The translations under genes and the position numbers were made by a program. This document shows positions 1-12,364 of a DNA stretch of 64,000 nucleotides, piece after piece. The stretch is from Ectobius pallidus (taxonomy: Eukaryota > Arthropoda > Insecta > Blattodea > Ectobiidae): NCBI GenBank assembly GCA_964059195.1, contig CAXKWD010000011.1, positions 30,177,066 through 30,241,065 of the forward strand, written 5' to 3'. The notes beneath the pieces were generated by a model, which had not been told where the DNA came from, ran no database searches, and worked only from the letters and a program-made list of their open reading frames with translations. How positions within the stretch are numbered: position 1 is the first letter of the stretch; each line of letters begins with the position of its first letter.

Positions 1-537
1 ACCCAAGGGGTTTTGTTGCTGGACTTTTTGGAGGATGGAACCATCACTGCTATGCAGTACTGTCACACCCTTTAGAAATTGAAGGAGGCGATTCGGAAAA
101 AGCGGCCTGGCCTTCTGTTGATGGATGACAATGCGAGACCACACTTCTTTCGGACAGGTGATGACGGGGAACACAAGCCGTTTGACGCTTCTTCCAAATG
201 CAGAGCCCTGATTTTTTTCATGGAGGACTTTTTGAAGCTTCTAAAGCGGTATGACAAATGTCTGAATGTACGTGGTAGAGTATGATTACTTCCACAAAGT
301 CTCTGGCCTTGAACACTTAACCCAGCCAGCGAGCTTCTCATTACGTCTCGTTACCAGCTTGCACAGACTCGCATGCGCGTAAGATCACTTAGCTACTGTT
401 GAGCACAGAGTGAAGATCACGCAGCACGTTGCCAGTCATAGTAATCGTACTCTAATTATGTGGAAAAATTAAGTCTTTCATCCACACCTCTGTACACAGT
501 CGCCAGGGGAAACTTATTTTCGGACTCCCCCTCGTAC
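1..537 (+). mobile_element. mariner transposon remnant (3' part)
   Basis: The plus strand encodes a decayed mariner transposase. Residues KLKEAIRKKRPGL followed by DDNARPH (about 80-150) are the hallmark around the second catalytic aspartate. After an internal deletion the frame resumes in the C-terminal block LKLLKRYDKCLNVRG. An in-frame stop precedes KLKEA, and the segment with the third acidic residue is missing, so the copy cannot be active. The 3' end is marked by an inverted-repeat-like tail at about 503-537 that stops at a TA dinucleotide, as expected for TA-targeting mariners. The 5' end lies outside the window. Confidence 0.8.
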
Positions 538-1397
538 ATCACAGAAATAATATATAAATCATACTTCTATTATTCATTACAATAGATGATTTTTTTAAAA
601 TCTGACAATCATTAAAAATTTACCTTGCATATAACATTATGCTCCTGGAAGAAAACTGCAATGATCAAACAATAAGAAATGAAACAATGGAATCTAAAGC
701 CTGCCTCTGATTGAAACAATCAAAGAAACAACTACTTTATTGAAAGCTAATGTTGTATCAAAATAAAATCATAATCAATCATACAGTAAAAATGTTTTTC
801 ACACTATTTCCCCCTTGGTTAATTCTGATGTGAGGTATGTTTTCACTTGCAACATTGAATACTAACTACACCACACTGAATAGAACTGCACAGCACACCT
901 AGTTAGCTAGTCTCGAGTCTGTAAGAATGTGTGGAGGCAAGGGAGCCAAAGCCTTATCATTAATGAATGAGGTTTATGATTGGTTGGCTTCTCTACTAAC
1001 AACTATATCTACAATAGGTAATAAAAAATTATGATTTAGAGCTAGTAACCTAGTACTCTCGTAAAGTGTATGAAAATGCAATGGAGATAATTAATCTACC
1101 CACTCATGAACACTTCTACCACTAACATTCTCGCTTACTGCCCTGTGCAACATCAACATCAACAATATGAATCTTTAATTTATTCTTCTCACTATGAACA
1201 AGTGTTTCCTTTATACAGATCTTGGAGACCTTTAGGATCCTCCTGGATTTTAGGCAACAGCATTGTGAAGGTGGTAAGGTGTTAGCCTTATGAATCAGCT
1301 GCTTTTACCTTCTGGTTTAAAGCTTAGTACTTCAATCAATTGCAATATAACAAACACCATTCGTCTCAGAGAGAAAACTTAATATTGTATTGGACTG
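538..1397. other. AT-rich intergenic or intron sequence
   Basis: No coding potential, tRNA-like box or terminal repeat pair was seen here. Confidence 0.5.
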
Positions 1398-1778
1398 TAT
1401 GTTTCGATGGGTTCCCACCACCATCAGCTGAGATCTACTGACAAGTTTGCTTCTTTGTCCACCAGATGTCCTCCAAGTTGTATAAATCTGAGAACGAGGT
1501 CATTGTCCTTAGGGATATCAAAATTTATAAGTCTATCTGCAGTGGCTCATCAATTTTAGTCTACAGGTCATGATTTCAATGGTGAGGCAAAATTACTGAA
1601 ATATGTTCAGAAACCACTTGAATTAACTGTTTGGGAAAAGTAAACATCTAAAAAACAAAGATAGAGATCCCAAAAAACAATGACCTCATTTTCAAATCCT
1701 TAAAACATCTGATGGATAAAGCATCAAACTTGTCATTAGATATTAGCTGATGATCATGGGGAACCCATCAAAATGTAT
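1398..1778. mobile_element. foldback MITE with ~120 bp arms
   Basis: The two ends are inverted copies. GATGGGTTCCC near 1406 is answered by GGGAACCCATC near 1758, and similarity continues inward through CAGATG and GAGGTCATTG. There is no open frame. The arms contain CTGATGA/CTGATGG, a hairpin and (C)GAAA, a decayed version of the hammerhead-like motif seen in other foldbacks of this window. Confidence 0.65.
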
Positions 1779-2008
1779 AGGCTAATCTAATTTGTAAGTT
1801 TCTACATATAACAATAATGTGAAGTTAAATGTTTTAAAGTTTACTACATGATATTGACATTTCACAATGTTTTCTTGATTAATTTAAACAAAACCATTAA
1901 GATTTACCTAGAGAACATCACTGTAAATAGAAAATAATTAATAAAACTAAACTTCTCACCTGATAAAAATGTCCACTTAGTGTAAACGAAAACTGGTACA
2001 TGAAATGT

Positions 2009-2142
2009 TTAGGTTTCATTGGATGCTAAGTTTAATAGGTCTGGGGAAATCTTCACAGTCCTCAAGTTTTCAATTTTCTCTTCAATTAATATCTGATTGC
2101 AAATGTGGTTATCGTGATCTCCTTCACAGTGTTCGTTATATA
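2009..2142 (-). CDS. probable terminal coding exon, unidentified protein
   Basis: On the minus strand a good acceptor (pyrimidine-rich tract ending TTTTTCAG) is followed by an open frame of 43 codons and a TAA stop at 2009-2011. The exon is entered with two bases completing a codon. The peptide begins YNEHCEGDHDNHICNQILIE and ends LLNLASNET. It is His/Cys/Asp-rich at the start and has no domain I recognise. The entry phase equals that of the other minus-strand exons, so it could be another alternative last exon of the same gene. It cannot follow the 19167-19300 exon directly, because that exon exits in phase 0. It may also belong to a separate gene. The case rests on splice signal, open frame and codon-like composition only. 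Confidence 0.45.
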
Positions 2143-3136
2143 CTGAAAAAGATATATAAAATTAAATAAGTATTAAAAATGTGATGCCTTATGCAGGTAC
2201 AATGTTTATAATTCATTAAATTTAAAATTTAACACAAAAACCTTTAATTGAATTTGGTAGAATTTGAACTATGAAACTTCTAGATAGTAGTAAAATATAA
2301 AATTAAACAAGCGCTGAGTATGTGACGCCTCTTATAGGTATCATCAAACAATGTTCTTATGATAACGCCATGAAATTTTCAACTACGCTCAAGAATCTTT
2401 ATCTGAATTCTCGAGGTTCTGAAGAGTACAGAGTAATAAAATAACATATCTGAATTCTCGAGGCTCTGAATCTTCTACAGAGTAATAAAATACCATATGT
2501 TCCTGCCTACAAGATTATTTTGCGAAATCTAAACACGTTCATTTCACTTTAAAATCTTGTTAGATAAATGCAAGATGTTTCAAAAAGATTTATATGATTT
2601 GAAAATGCTACATTTTTTGTAAGAAATGAACATAGAGCATTGAGATAGATTTTTAAATATATCTAGATGTATTAAGTTCCAGATACCATGGCTACAAATA
2701 TTCTATGTTTGTTTCTTCTGAACAAACAATAGCAGAGATATAGAACTTTGAAATAGGATGAATCTTTTTGGAATCCAGTGTATTAACATGAGGCAAAGAT
2801 TCTACGGTAGAAAGTTCTCAGCAAGATTTCTTAACGCATCACTATTACCAAATATAAATCAGGCAAATATTTTGCGGAATCACCTTTTGTAGATTTGAAG
2901 ATTATTTTAGCAACATGGGAGACTGCCTTTGCTGTTTAGAATTTTGAACCATGGAAACCTCTTTCAGTGTCTTAACACACTGTCTTATAGTCAAATTAAA
3001 CTTTCAAATCAATTCTGTCCATTTTTGGTTTTAATAGATGATTCTTCTACTGAGTATCTATTCAAGCTACCAATTATAATTAAACCAATTTTGCAGTCCT
3101 CGAGTCATTTGCAAACAAACAATTTTATTAAGAAAA
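2143..3136. other. AT-rich intron-like sequence with local duplications
   Basis: No gene seen. Two stretches near 2150-2200 and 2290-2340 are diverged direct copies of each other. Confidence 0.45.
2401..2497. repeat. tandem duplication, ~48 bp unit
   Basis: Two adjacent copies start with ATCTGAATTCTCGAGG at 2401 and 2448 and end with AGAGTAATAAAATA. They differ by a few substitutions and a small indel. Confidence 0.8.
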
Positions 3137-3245
3137 TCTTCTCAGACTTGCACCTGTGTCAGCGATATTTCACCCAAACTTTTGGCAACTTGCTCTGTTG
3201 CTATCATCATCAGGGAACTCTGACCTGGGTGCAAGCACGAGAAGA
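3137..3245 (-). repeat. small foldback with ribozyme-like loop
   Basis: The arms at 3137-3162 and 3220-3245 are inverted copies (CTTGCACC against GGTGCAAG, GTCAG against CTGAC). The minus-strand loop reads CTGATGA, a GCAAC/GTTGC hairpin, then CAAAAG where GAAA would be expected. It resembles the hammerhead-like core of other foldbacks here but is degenerate. The long plus-strand open frame at 2929-3306 crosses it and is judged fortuitous. Confidence 0.4.
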
Positions 3246-3484
3246 TATTCTTAATAATATCTGCTGGAAGAGTTTAACTTGTTTACAACAACTTTACATG
3301 ATGTAATAAATTTTTGTACTGAAAATATTCACATGGCTTCAACAATGAAGTTATTTAACTTAAAACTTTTTCCAAGGTATGTTTTTATCATCTTCAGCTG
3401 TATTCAATGAGGGTAACATCCATAAAAAAAAATAGGATATAGTTAAACAATATGGAACTATATTTTGCAGAATCTGAGAAAATT

Positions 3485-3600
3485 AATTGTAAAATATAGA
3501 GGAAGATTTGTCCTGAGTAAGATTCGAACCTGAATCTTCAGTTTCGTATGCTGATTTCTAGAGCATTAGGCTCCCACAGGACATACACAATCCCATTCCA
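3485..3600 (-). mobile_element. tRNA-derived SINE (family F), minus copy
   Basis: The minus strand has a tRNA-like unit with complementary ends GTCCTG and CAGGAC and a B box GGTTCGAATCT. It is followed by the tail CTTCCTCTATATTTTAC, which is shared with copies at 3835-3955 and 43535-43635. Confidence 0.55.
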
Positions 3601-3834
3601 AAATCTCCCTCTAGACCACATTGACTTTGCCACACATGCTCATCTAGAGTTTAAGTTAATCCAACTTTCAGTGGTTTTAACTAAAAACCAGATAACTAAA
3701 ACAACTGAAAGTTTGGTTAAGTTAAAATTTACAGTTAAAATATGCATCAGAGTCTGATGCATTATTGTTAAACTGTAGGTACATATCTATAACGAGATTG
3801 GTAGGCATCTAGACGAAGATTTTGAGTGGAATTG

Positions 3835-3955
3835 GGTAAGTACTGTGAGAGCTTAGCAGTCTAGGCGTCAGCGTACAAAGCTGAAAACCCGGGTTCTATT
3901 CCCGCTCAGGACAAATTTTCCTCTTTAGATTACAATATCTATCTCTTCACTGAGA
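3835..3955 (+). mobile_element. tRNA-derived SINE (family F), plus copy
   Basis: The tRNA-like head (AGTCTAGGCGTCAGCGTA, then GGGTTCTATTCCCG) ends in CAGGACAAATTTTCCTCTTTAG. It is the same family as the copy 240 bp upstream, in opposite orientation. Confidence 0.55.
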
Positions 3956-4171
3956 GACTGAAAACCTGTCATTATTTTAGAAAATTAAGTTTGAACATTA
4001 ATAAAGAAAACTGAGTTAAGTTTTTCATCTTTCTTAGGTAGTGACAAAAGTCAGAATTTCATATATTCTATTTTTAGACAACAGCATAATGAAAGTGTGT
4101 CCATGAATCACACTAACTCATAAGTTCACAAGACATCAGTTAGTTCAATACTGAATAACTATATCCAATTA

Positions 4172-4923
4172 CAGTCAAACCTCTGTATTGTGATATTTGT
4201 GGGACCTAGCAGACAGTATTGTTATACTGAGGGGCTGTTTTTAGCATATATTAGGAAGAATACTTTGTATATGAAAGTTCAAGGAACAGAAGTGCAAAAA
4301 GATGCGAAAAATCGTTCTCAAATCCAAATCTTAAAGACCACTAATGTTGTTTCTAAACTTCCGAACTTCTGTTGAGTGGTAACCATAGTTACTTTACAAC
4401 CTCACACTGAGAAGTTACTACTAAGATTGGTTAAACACCATGAATCACAGCAGGATTTGACCAAGTCATAGGCTTATGCCAGAAATTCCAAAAGAAAAGA
4501 ACAGATTATCACATAGCTAAGGCAAAACTAAAACCATTTGCTCGGTATGGTGTTTTAACTACACATGATATGCAAAAGTAGCAACTGAACTCTCTGTAGA
4601 TGTTCATGCACATGTAAGGGATGATTTTACCCTCAATGACCCTATTTTCAGCCCCTATTCAACCTTTCTCTTTTGGAGTTTCTAAGGGATGTAGACCTAA
4701 CAGTTATCAGGGTCCTAGAAAACAAACATTGGTGGCTCAGATGGACACTAGCTCCTGAACATCAGAATATTGTTATAAAAGGGTGTTTCTAAAACAGCTT
4801 CATCTTTGTGGTGAGTGAAATTTAACATTATTAAGATAGTAAATTTGCCAGGACCAAAGAAAGATATCGATAAATGTGGGTTTATCATTATATAATGATC
4901 TTCGTTATACAGAGATTTGACTG
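4172..4923. mobile_element. Tigger/pogo-type non-autonomous element
   Basis: The element starts CAGTCAAACCTCTGTAT and ends ATACAGAGATTTGACTG, inverted copies flanked by TA on both sides. CAG-type ends with a TA duplication are typical of pogo/Tigger elements. The interior has no transposase. It is about 70-80% similar by eye to 27860-28945, so both belong to one family. Confidence 0.75.
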
Positions 4924-5316
4924 TACCAACATAAATACATCAGTAACTGTAGCTTTGTGTTCATTTTCCTTACTCAAATAATACCGGTAAAACGCATATT
5001 AACATTTCTTATTATTAATCCCTGTTACTAACGATTTTGTTGTTAAATACGAGACTGAAGTACTATTTACATTAAATTTAAATATATATATTGCTAATTT
5101 AGAATTCAGTTCTAGTGTAAATGAAATATTTTTACAATGCAGTCCAATAATTTAATTTCTGTGGTTTGATAGGGATGAAAATCATTCCTTAATGATGTTG
5201 CACAGAGAGTAAATAAAAATGTATATGGCAATGTTCTGTTTTGATGAGATCATAATGATAATTATAGATGCCACACAGAAACACTTCAAAGACAAACAAC
5301 AGAATATACACAGATA
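4924..5316. other. AT-rich, no feature seen
   Basis: No gene, boxes or inverted repeats were noticed between the two MITEs. Confidence 0.5.
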
Positions 5317-5471
5317 TAGTTAAACCCTCATTCTGGATAGTGCTTTTTATGGTACTATGCTCTATTCAACATGAAGAAAACATGCAAGAATAACCAAAAA
5401 CCAAGAAAGAAAAATTATTGTCTGGAAGTAAAACAACGAACAAAGAAAAACACCAGAATGAGGATTCACTG
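5317..5471. mobile_element. short pogo-type MITE
   Basis: The ends AAACCCTCATTCTGG and CCAGAATGAGGATTCACTG are imperfect inverted copies. The left side is preceded by TA; the right TA is mutated to CA. It is only 155 bp long and has no coding capacity. Confidence 0.55.
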
Positions 5472-6821
5472 CACAGATTTTATCTTAAAAACACCCAAAT
5501 GTTGTTAACCAGAAAACATTGTGCATCCTAATACATTAAAAAAATATATATACACCTACTGTAGACTACAGTTCATTACATTTATATTGTTTAAAAACTT
5601 CAATACCAGCCTCTGTGCAATGAATTATCACATGCTGACAGCCTCTATGTACTGTACAGACCTAGATGATGCACCAAAATAAACCGTGATCATGGGATGA
5701 GTTTTGGAAATATCTCAGTACCCTAAATCATAAGCCTGGGAAGTCAGCTTAGACGAGAGTGACTCTTGAATTTCAAATCTGATTTTATCAAGCTTTTAGG
5801 CATAGCAGTTGCTGAGTGCTGTGAGAAGGAAATCGCTCAATAAGAGGGTCTTTAGCAGGCCTCTATAGAATGTGTGAATTATCAAAATATCAATAAAAAA
5901 ATACTTTTATCTGACAGTTCTTTTCTTATTAGATCTTTACCCGTGAAGATATTTTTTACATGAAGGAAAATGTTTAGTTCACATGGATGTTCAGTATAGT
6001 CTTCCCACATTTCTTTAATGCCCCAAGAAAAGTTCAGATCTGAATTTTAATGAATGTAATATATTTACTGAGTTTACTTGAAATGACAACTATCTTTGTT
6101 ACCTGCTAGGTTTACTGCGTAGCGTTTGTTTGCAGTACAAGCCCTCTACATGTAGGGATAGGTGACAGATTTCGGTGTTTGGTTTTTGTTGCATATGTCT
6201 GAAAATAAGCGTCATTTCTGTATCTCTCTGCTAGAGGCACATAATTCGATGTTAGAAATATTTATTTTTCCGGTTGTGCAGATGCCATCACAGTCAAAAT
6301 TTGTGTTTTTAAATTATTTTATTTTTTATTTATTTTAAAATTGCATGAACTTCAATCAAATTTTCTTATATGAAGTAGAAGTTACTGGGTTTTAAATTCA
6401 GTTAAAATTAAGATCATACGTTAATAATCAATAATAATAATAATAATAATAATTACTAGAATATCAGTATTTGTATTCATCCTAAAAAAACTGGTCTCAA
6501 TATAACTAGGGGAACTATTGTTTCCTAACATGAATAATTATGACAATAAAATGAGATTACACCTATAATGAAAACAATTGCAAAGTCATAAACTACAAGT
6601 AGCTGCACAGGAAAAATAAAAACTCTCTGAAGCTTAAAAAAAAAAAAAAAAAAAAAAAGACCAAACTTGCTGGTGTTTGATGACTGCTATCAACGAAACT
6701 AACTAGTTGGTATTGATATTGTGCCCTAAGTGATCAGAACATCTAAGGCATCTAAAGAACTATAGAGGCAACTACTAGCATAGTCATTTGAAAACAGCAC
6801 AATTTTTTTGGTTACCTGTTA
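5472..6821. other. AT-rich intron-like sequence
   Basis: No gene seen. It contains an (AAT)n run at about 6429-6453 and an A23 run at 6636-6658. The A run is preceded by AATAAA-like words and could be a retroposon tail, but no body is recognisable. Confidence 0.45.
6429..6453. repeat. (ATA)n microsatellite
   Basis: About eight uninterrupted AAT/ATA repeats. Confidence 0.9.
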
Positions 6822-7273
6822 CAGTAGAGTCCCACAAACTAGGCTTAATATGCACCGAAAAGGCGCTGAATTTCAGAAAATACAGAATTATTGAGAATAA
6901 GGTCTTACAATTTAAAACTATTATTGCAAAAATAAAAATAAAATTTTTTATTGGCATCAAATATAAAAAATTCCATTAAAACTAATCATAAAACATGTTA
7001 TTACAGATAGTTGCTTTTCAATGAAACAAAAATAAGTATCAACAAATTACAACAAAATAGTTTAACTCATTTCTTGCCAGAAAAAACTGGTTGATACTCA
7101 TTTGTTTCTTGCACTATGGCATGCAACTTTATCTCATAGACGGCGGAGGAATAATACGACATACTGAACTTTCACGACAACCGTGGTTGTAGCCGTTTTT
7201 ATTTTTCCTGTCATGGTTACAGAGTAATCCAAACTGCTGGGTCATCGAATGCCGAGTTTGTGAGACTCTAATG
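6822..7273. mobile_element. Tigger/pogo-type MITE
   Basis: The ends CAGTAGAGTCCCACAAACT and GAGTTTGTGAGACTCTAATG are inverted copies, each bordered by TA (6820-6821 and 7274-7275). No transposase frame is present. Confidence 0.65.
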
Positions 7274-7727
7274 TATTAATAAGACATTTTTCTATACATA
7301 TTGTATAAAAAAATCAAATATTTCATTATGCAAAGCATATGACAATAAATTGAGAACAAATTCCATAGCATTTTGTTAACCCATGAATGCTACTCTTTGC
7401 AAAAGGTTATCATATTCTTTCTCACACTACATACCTTCTAGATACATACTATCATTCCATCAATTTCTTTGTTCTAAATGAATAATACTTCCTGTCACGT
7501 ATACCTAGACAGTGGTATATTACAGAAGTAACACAGCCTAAGGATCAAGTCAGACAAGCTTTTTTTTTCTCCATAAATGCACACAATGAATACAACACGT
7601 ACACATGAAGTTTAAGTAAGGGCGAAGAACACCAGCTCTAGAATATAATTCGTTCCAAGTCCACGTTTTTGCAAACGTGAGAAAAAAAAATTGCTGCCAG
7701 ACTTTGATTTTAAATTCAGTACAAAAT

Positions 7728-7772
7728 ATGTTTAGTTAACCAATAAGGTTATGTTTAGTTAACCAATAAGGT
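7728..7772. repeat. perfect 22-23 bp tandem duplication
   Basis: The 22-bp word beginning ATGTTTAGTTAACC occurs twice back to back without mismatch, which indicates a recent slippage or duplication event. Confidence 0.9.
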
Positions 7773-10700
7773 AAGTACTGAACAATGGAAGATTGAACAG
7801 GCTAATGAAGATTATATTTATGATTATAAACAATAATTCAATTACGTCCTTAGAGAATTTCACTTCTAACATATACAAAGCAAACTATATTCTTATTTCA
7901 GTAATTCTTAATTGGATTATGCACTGAATGCAACAAAAACCAAACAGAACCATAAACTGGACATACAAGTTAATTTACTATATTAATGTCTTTCTCAATC
8001 TCCATTAGAAAGAGACAATTACCAAGAACATACAGGAACATACAAGAACATTCCATATAGTTTTAACTTTTTCATATGGATGTGCCAATTTATGTGGTTT
8101 AATAATATTTCATGGTTAGAGTTCGAACAGTTGAATAAGCGTTCCAGGTTTGTAGGCCACATTCGGTGAGGATTAGAATTTCCAGTACTCTCTGCAGGTA
8201 ATGCAATGGACATATTAAGGGACAGTTCAAGGGTAACCTTAGAGGACAACCTTGATGATACCTTATGTTACAGAAATACACAGGGAATTCTAATCCCCAC
8301 TGGACCATAGTGTGCAAGTCTGAAAAACTTGATGAACTATTCACTTTATGGGGGCTCCATGTGACAATTTGGTCTTCCACTTTTGTTTATAAACTAGTTT
8401 AGCTTGAGTTTAAAACACTCAAAACAGGAAAAAGCTATTACCAGTACATACCAAAAATTTAATCAAGATTTACTGGAATTTGAAACAGATTCAAAAGTAT
8501 GGATTAGGCCTTGCTTTTGAATGCCTCAAAATTCAAAGGATATAACAAAATTTAAAAATCTGTATATAAAACAGAATGGAAGTTCACTGGTTCACTGAAA
8601 GTCATTAGTTACAAAGAGCATTCAATTTTTTATGGAGCTACATTTCCGCTAAAATTATGGCTGAATTCCATACATGAGCAACCAAACCCTCTCATCTTTG
8701 CATACTCTCACTGGGTGAAGCCCCCATCCGAAATGAGATTCTGGTTTCGGCCTACAGATATCGTTTGGCAAAATGACAATCTGTAACCAAGATTGGAGGT
8801 TGGAATGTAGCATTTTCTACATATTACGAACATTTTATGGACTTTAGTGAAATTATCCATATTTGATTCAAGAAAAACACCATAGAAGCAATTCCTCTGT
8901 AAACAAAGTTAAAGCATAGATTAGTTCTCTATGTGTATACTACAAGAGCCCATCCACTTTAAAATAGCTGCCGTAGAGTGTGCTTAGAGAATGGAAATGG
9001 GCAAGTGTTGTATTACATATGGAATTCAGCTAAGAAGTACCGTACTGCAATAGGCATAGGGAAATTATATTAATGCTTCTAACTTACAAAAAGTAATACA
9101 TTACACTGTTTTAATTAGACAAGTCCATTTGTGACATTTCTAAAAGCATACATTGTTCTGTTTTCACTGTTTTTTCAACCCCCAAAAATTAAAGGAAACA
9201 ACACAATAAACTCTTCATATATCAGGGTGGAGTATTTGATGTGATTCAGAGAAAAGGACACTGTGTACTTTAAATAACAATTTCTCCAAGGGTTGTACTG
9301 ATTATAAAAGCCAGTCAATGCAGTGGTTGATTCGTTTTAATAGAATGGTACTGGCAGGCATCAAAAGAGGAGAATGCTCTCACATTAAAGTGGCTTCTAC
9401 TCCCAAAATCTCAAGAATGAATTGCTACCCCTGAAATTTGGGAGAAGATTTATGTAACGAACTTCAAAAGTGGATTGATGAATTTTGAGATACCAGAAGA
9501 TGAAAACCTGATCAAGAAGTTTGTCTAAACTCCACCAGGTGCACGCTAAGACTTTCAGAAGTAGGATTTGCCAGTCTATAAGTAGTTGATGATGGGGTCG
9601 ATGGTCCTTGAAACATGTTCTAGCAAACAGTTGGTAAGTGAAGCTTAAGTGTCATAGATCAACTCATATTATAGTTATTTCACAGTAACTATAACTTACG
9701 AAATATTCATATGTACTCTCCTAAATACTGACAGAATTAATGAATAGAACATCCCCGGTTCCTGTTGAATTACAGCTACTATCCTTACATACGTGAGTCC
9801 ACCACTGAATTTGTGTTCTGCCTTCTTCCAGGTAGGCGGTCTTCAAAACTGAGAACTGCTCTACTGGACTAAGCGCAACTGCTCTCATGCCCAACCCTGA
9901 TATATAAAGATAATGTCACAGCAACTAAAACTATGAAGTGTGGTAATTGGCATATACAACTTATAATCTAAAGACCTTAAAACTAATATTACTTATGTTA
10001 ATTAGACAATTTCACTTTCTACATCTGCAGGGCACACAGTGCACTGTTTTCAGTTTTTCGTTTTTAACCCTTAATAAAATAGAAGAAATAGTAATGGAAG
10101 TTCATGGTTGTTGAAGCATGTCACTGTTTATGATCATTTACACTTTACAACAAGTTGCACCAACCACAAAGTATTGCAAAAGCTATATGAAATTTGTATT
10201 AATGAAATTAAAACATGAAAAACTAACATCGCTCTATATTCACTGTCCTTAATTTCATTGGATATATTAAGATAGGACAAAAGCTAAATAGAAATGAAAT
10301 AAAATTTAATGTGCTATGTACAAGCATGTGTCAAAGAATCTTTACATAACAAGAGAGAGACGACTAAAACTCCCATATTGGCAGAACCTGTTACTTCATT
10401 TATGAGATAAGTTTTAATTTTCCAAGCACGAAAAAAAAAATAAAAAAAAAAAAAAAAAAAGCATACCTAGAAAATTGGAATGAAGGTTTGCTCACTTTGT
10501 GGAGTATGAATGATTAAAAGGGCACATTATTGAATTCATTAAAAAAGATCAGGTTTCAGCTTGGAACAATTAACGAAACATGAAAATAAAATAAGATACC
10601 GGTAAAACAAAACAAAAATCGATACAAATAAAAATGTATAAGTTTTCTACATTTATGCTATAGAATGTGTATGATTACAGAACTGATATTTACAATAATA

Positions 10701-11623
10701 AAATATATCATTACACCAGAGCTAATGTGCACTTTGTACATTTTTATAAAACCTACACTTTTACAAACGCTTATTGTATTCTTCAAACTTTTAGGAGAAG
10801 ACAATGCACTATCCCCATCACATAATAATACAAATATTAGCCGTGAAATCTTTGAATTGAGATAAAGGTGATTTCAACTCTGTTGGCTTTTTTTTTTTGC
10901 TGACAAGCCTTCCGATTTACAGAAGCATACAATACACAAATGTTGTGACAGACATTCCAGTTAAAGATGACTACGATCAAAATGTTTATTTTGTGTAACA
11001 TGCCATCAAGGAGAAATATCTGAATAGTTTTCAATGTGGTTTCCCAACATATAAGATAATATGAGAGCTCGTGAGTTATATTCATTACAATATATATATA
11101 TATTAATTATATAAGTTACATTAAGTTTTTTATACCAGAACTTTTTTTCTACTTTTTATATTAATTCCAAAGCAAATAAAAATAATTCAAAGTTGAGAAC
11201 CAGACATTAAATGTATGTATTATTATGTAACATAAGTTCACAGAACTTTTTATTAAGTACAGTCAAGTAAACAAACATGAAAAAAGTTTTAGTTCTATCT
11301 ACTACATAGTGTCCTTTATCTCTGGTGTAAAGATATGAAAAGTTTTAGTTTGGAATTCTCAAAAAATTATAGCAATTAAATATAAACCAGAATAAATTCA
11401 TTCAGAAGTAATTTTACTGCAGATTAGTAATAATCAGAAAGAAATGTTTCTTCAGTGCCACTAATAAAATACCGCACATAATAGGCCTGAAAGGAACCTT
11501 CAAAATTAAATAATTGTATATCAGTATAAATAAACAAAATAAAAACCTGGATGCAGAAAATAATTGAGATGCACTAACATTGCTATTATGTATATAAGAA
11601 GAAACCACTATCTCATTCATAAT
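7773..11623. other. intron-like stretch, no confident feature
   Basis: No gene is supported. An A-rich run at 10431-10460 and several sub-100-codon open frames (for example minus strand 8099-8380) are present without splice or family support. A minus-strand exon-like segment lies at about 9787-9898: an acceptor TATATATCAG, an open stretch reading MRAVALSPVEQFSVLKTAYL, and a donor GTATGT. Its entry and exit phases fit none of the other exons directly and it could be an interspersed repeat. Confidence 0.4.
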
Positions 11624-11766
11624 CATAGGCGCCGACTTAAGGGGGGCAAGGTACTTTCTGCCCCCCCCCCCCCAAAGACTTAAGATTTTATCATGTAAGG
11701 CCTATGTATAGCTACTGAAAATCCAGTTCTTGCCCCCACAGAAATATTACCAAGTCAGCACCACTG
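11624..11766. mobile_element. hAT-type MITE with 8-bp target duplication
   Basis: The element begins CATAGGCGCCGACTT and ends AAGTCAGCACCACTG, imperfect inverted ends. It is flanked by a perfect 8-bp duplication TTCATAAT (11616-11623 and 11767-11774), the hAT hallmark. The interior has a C14-like homopolymer and no frame. A fragment of the same family lies at 39955-40010. Confidence 0.8.
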
Positions 11767-12048
11767 TTCATAATATACATGGTCAAGTTTAGTTTGGGGC
11801 TCTCAAATAAATAAGGGAAAAATAATAAAAGAAAATAACAAAACGAAACCTTTATCCACAAAATGAGGACAGAGATGATACAAATTGGGAGCAATACTTA
11901 CTATTGGAAATATTTGTTCTTTAATTTGTTTTCATATGCTATTAGGCTTCAGTTTCGAAATTTAAAATAGTATGGAAAATAACAGAAGAAAATAGAATGA
12001 TAGTATATGGTCGGTGTTTAAACTCAACTTCATTTAATTGTCTTTTTT

Positions 12049-12092
12049 CAAGAACCATGGTTTCAATCAGCATCTCGATCATCCTCAGCTTG
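12049..12092 (-). ncRNA. hammerhead-ribozyme-like motif, left arm
   Basis: Reading the minus strand: helix I CAAG (12092-12089), core CTGAGGA, one extra U, helix II GATC/GATT closing an 8-nt loop, GAAA, palindromic helix III CCATGG, UU, and helix I return CTTG. The CUGANGA and GAAA boxes and the UH cleavage position are all in the right order. Departures from a textbook hammerhead are the extra U before helix II and the weak helices. Activity is inferred, not shown. Confidence 0.45.
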
Positions 12093-12320
12093 TGTCTGAT
12101 TGTTTTGAATTTCCGTTGCTGGTGCTGGTGATGGTGGAGGGGTGTGATGATATCTATGGCGGAATATATTCGCCCAAAAACACAAAAACAAACTAATGAA
12201 CTTTGACACACATATAGACAGCAACCTCATTAAAAATGTCTACTCGCCACAGACGTCATCAAACGCACACCCCCTCCACCGAAATCAGGAGCAACAACGG
12301 AAATTCAAAACAGTCGGACA

Positions 12321-12364
12321 CAAGCTGAGGATGATCAAGATGGTGATTGAAACCATTGTTCTTG
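12321..12364 (+). ncRNA. hammerhead-ribozyme-like motif, right arm
   Basis: Mirror copy of the left-arm motif: CAAG, CTGAGGA, U, GATC/GATT hairpin, GAAA, CCATTG, UU, CTTG. The core boxes are identical to the left arm. The helix III palindrome has one change (CCATTG instead of CCATGG). Preservation of the boxes in both arms may simply reflect recent duplication of the arms. Confidence 0.4.

Noticed and set aside
2929..3306. 125-codon plus-strand open frame
   Set aside because: It runs across a foldback and has no recognisable domain; long open frames arise easily in AT-rich palindromic repeats.
8019..8380. Two overlapping minus-strand open frames (76 and 93 codons)
   Set aside because: Different frames of the same stretch, with no splice context and no recognised family.
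9787..9898. Minus-strand exon reading MRAVALSPVEQFSVLKTAYL with GT/AG borders
   Set aside because: Entry phase 1 and exit phase 0 fit neither the 19.2 kb exon nor the 2.1 kb exon, and it could be an interspersed repeat. It is mentioned only within the gap entry.
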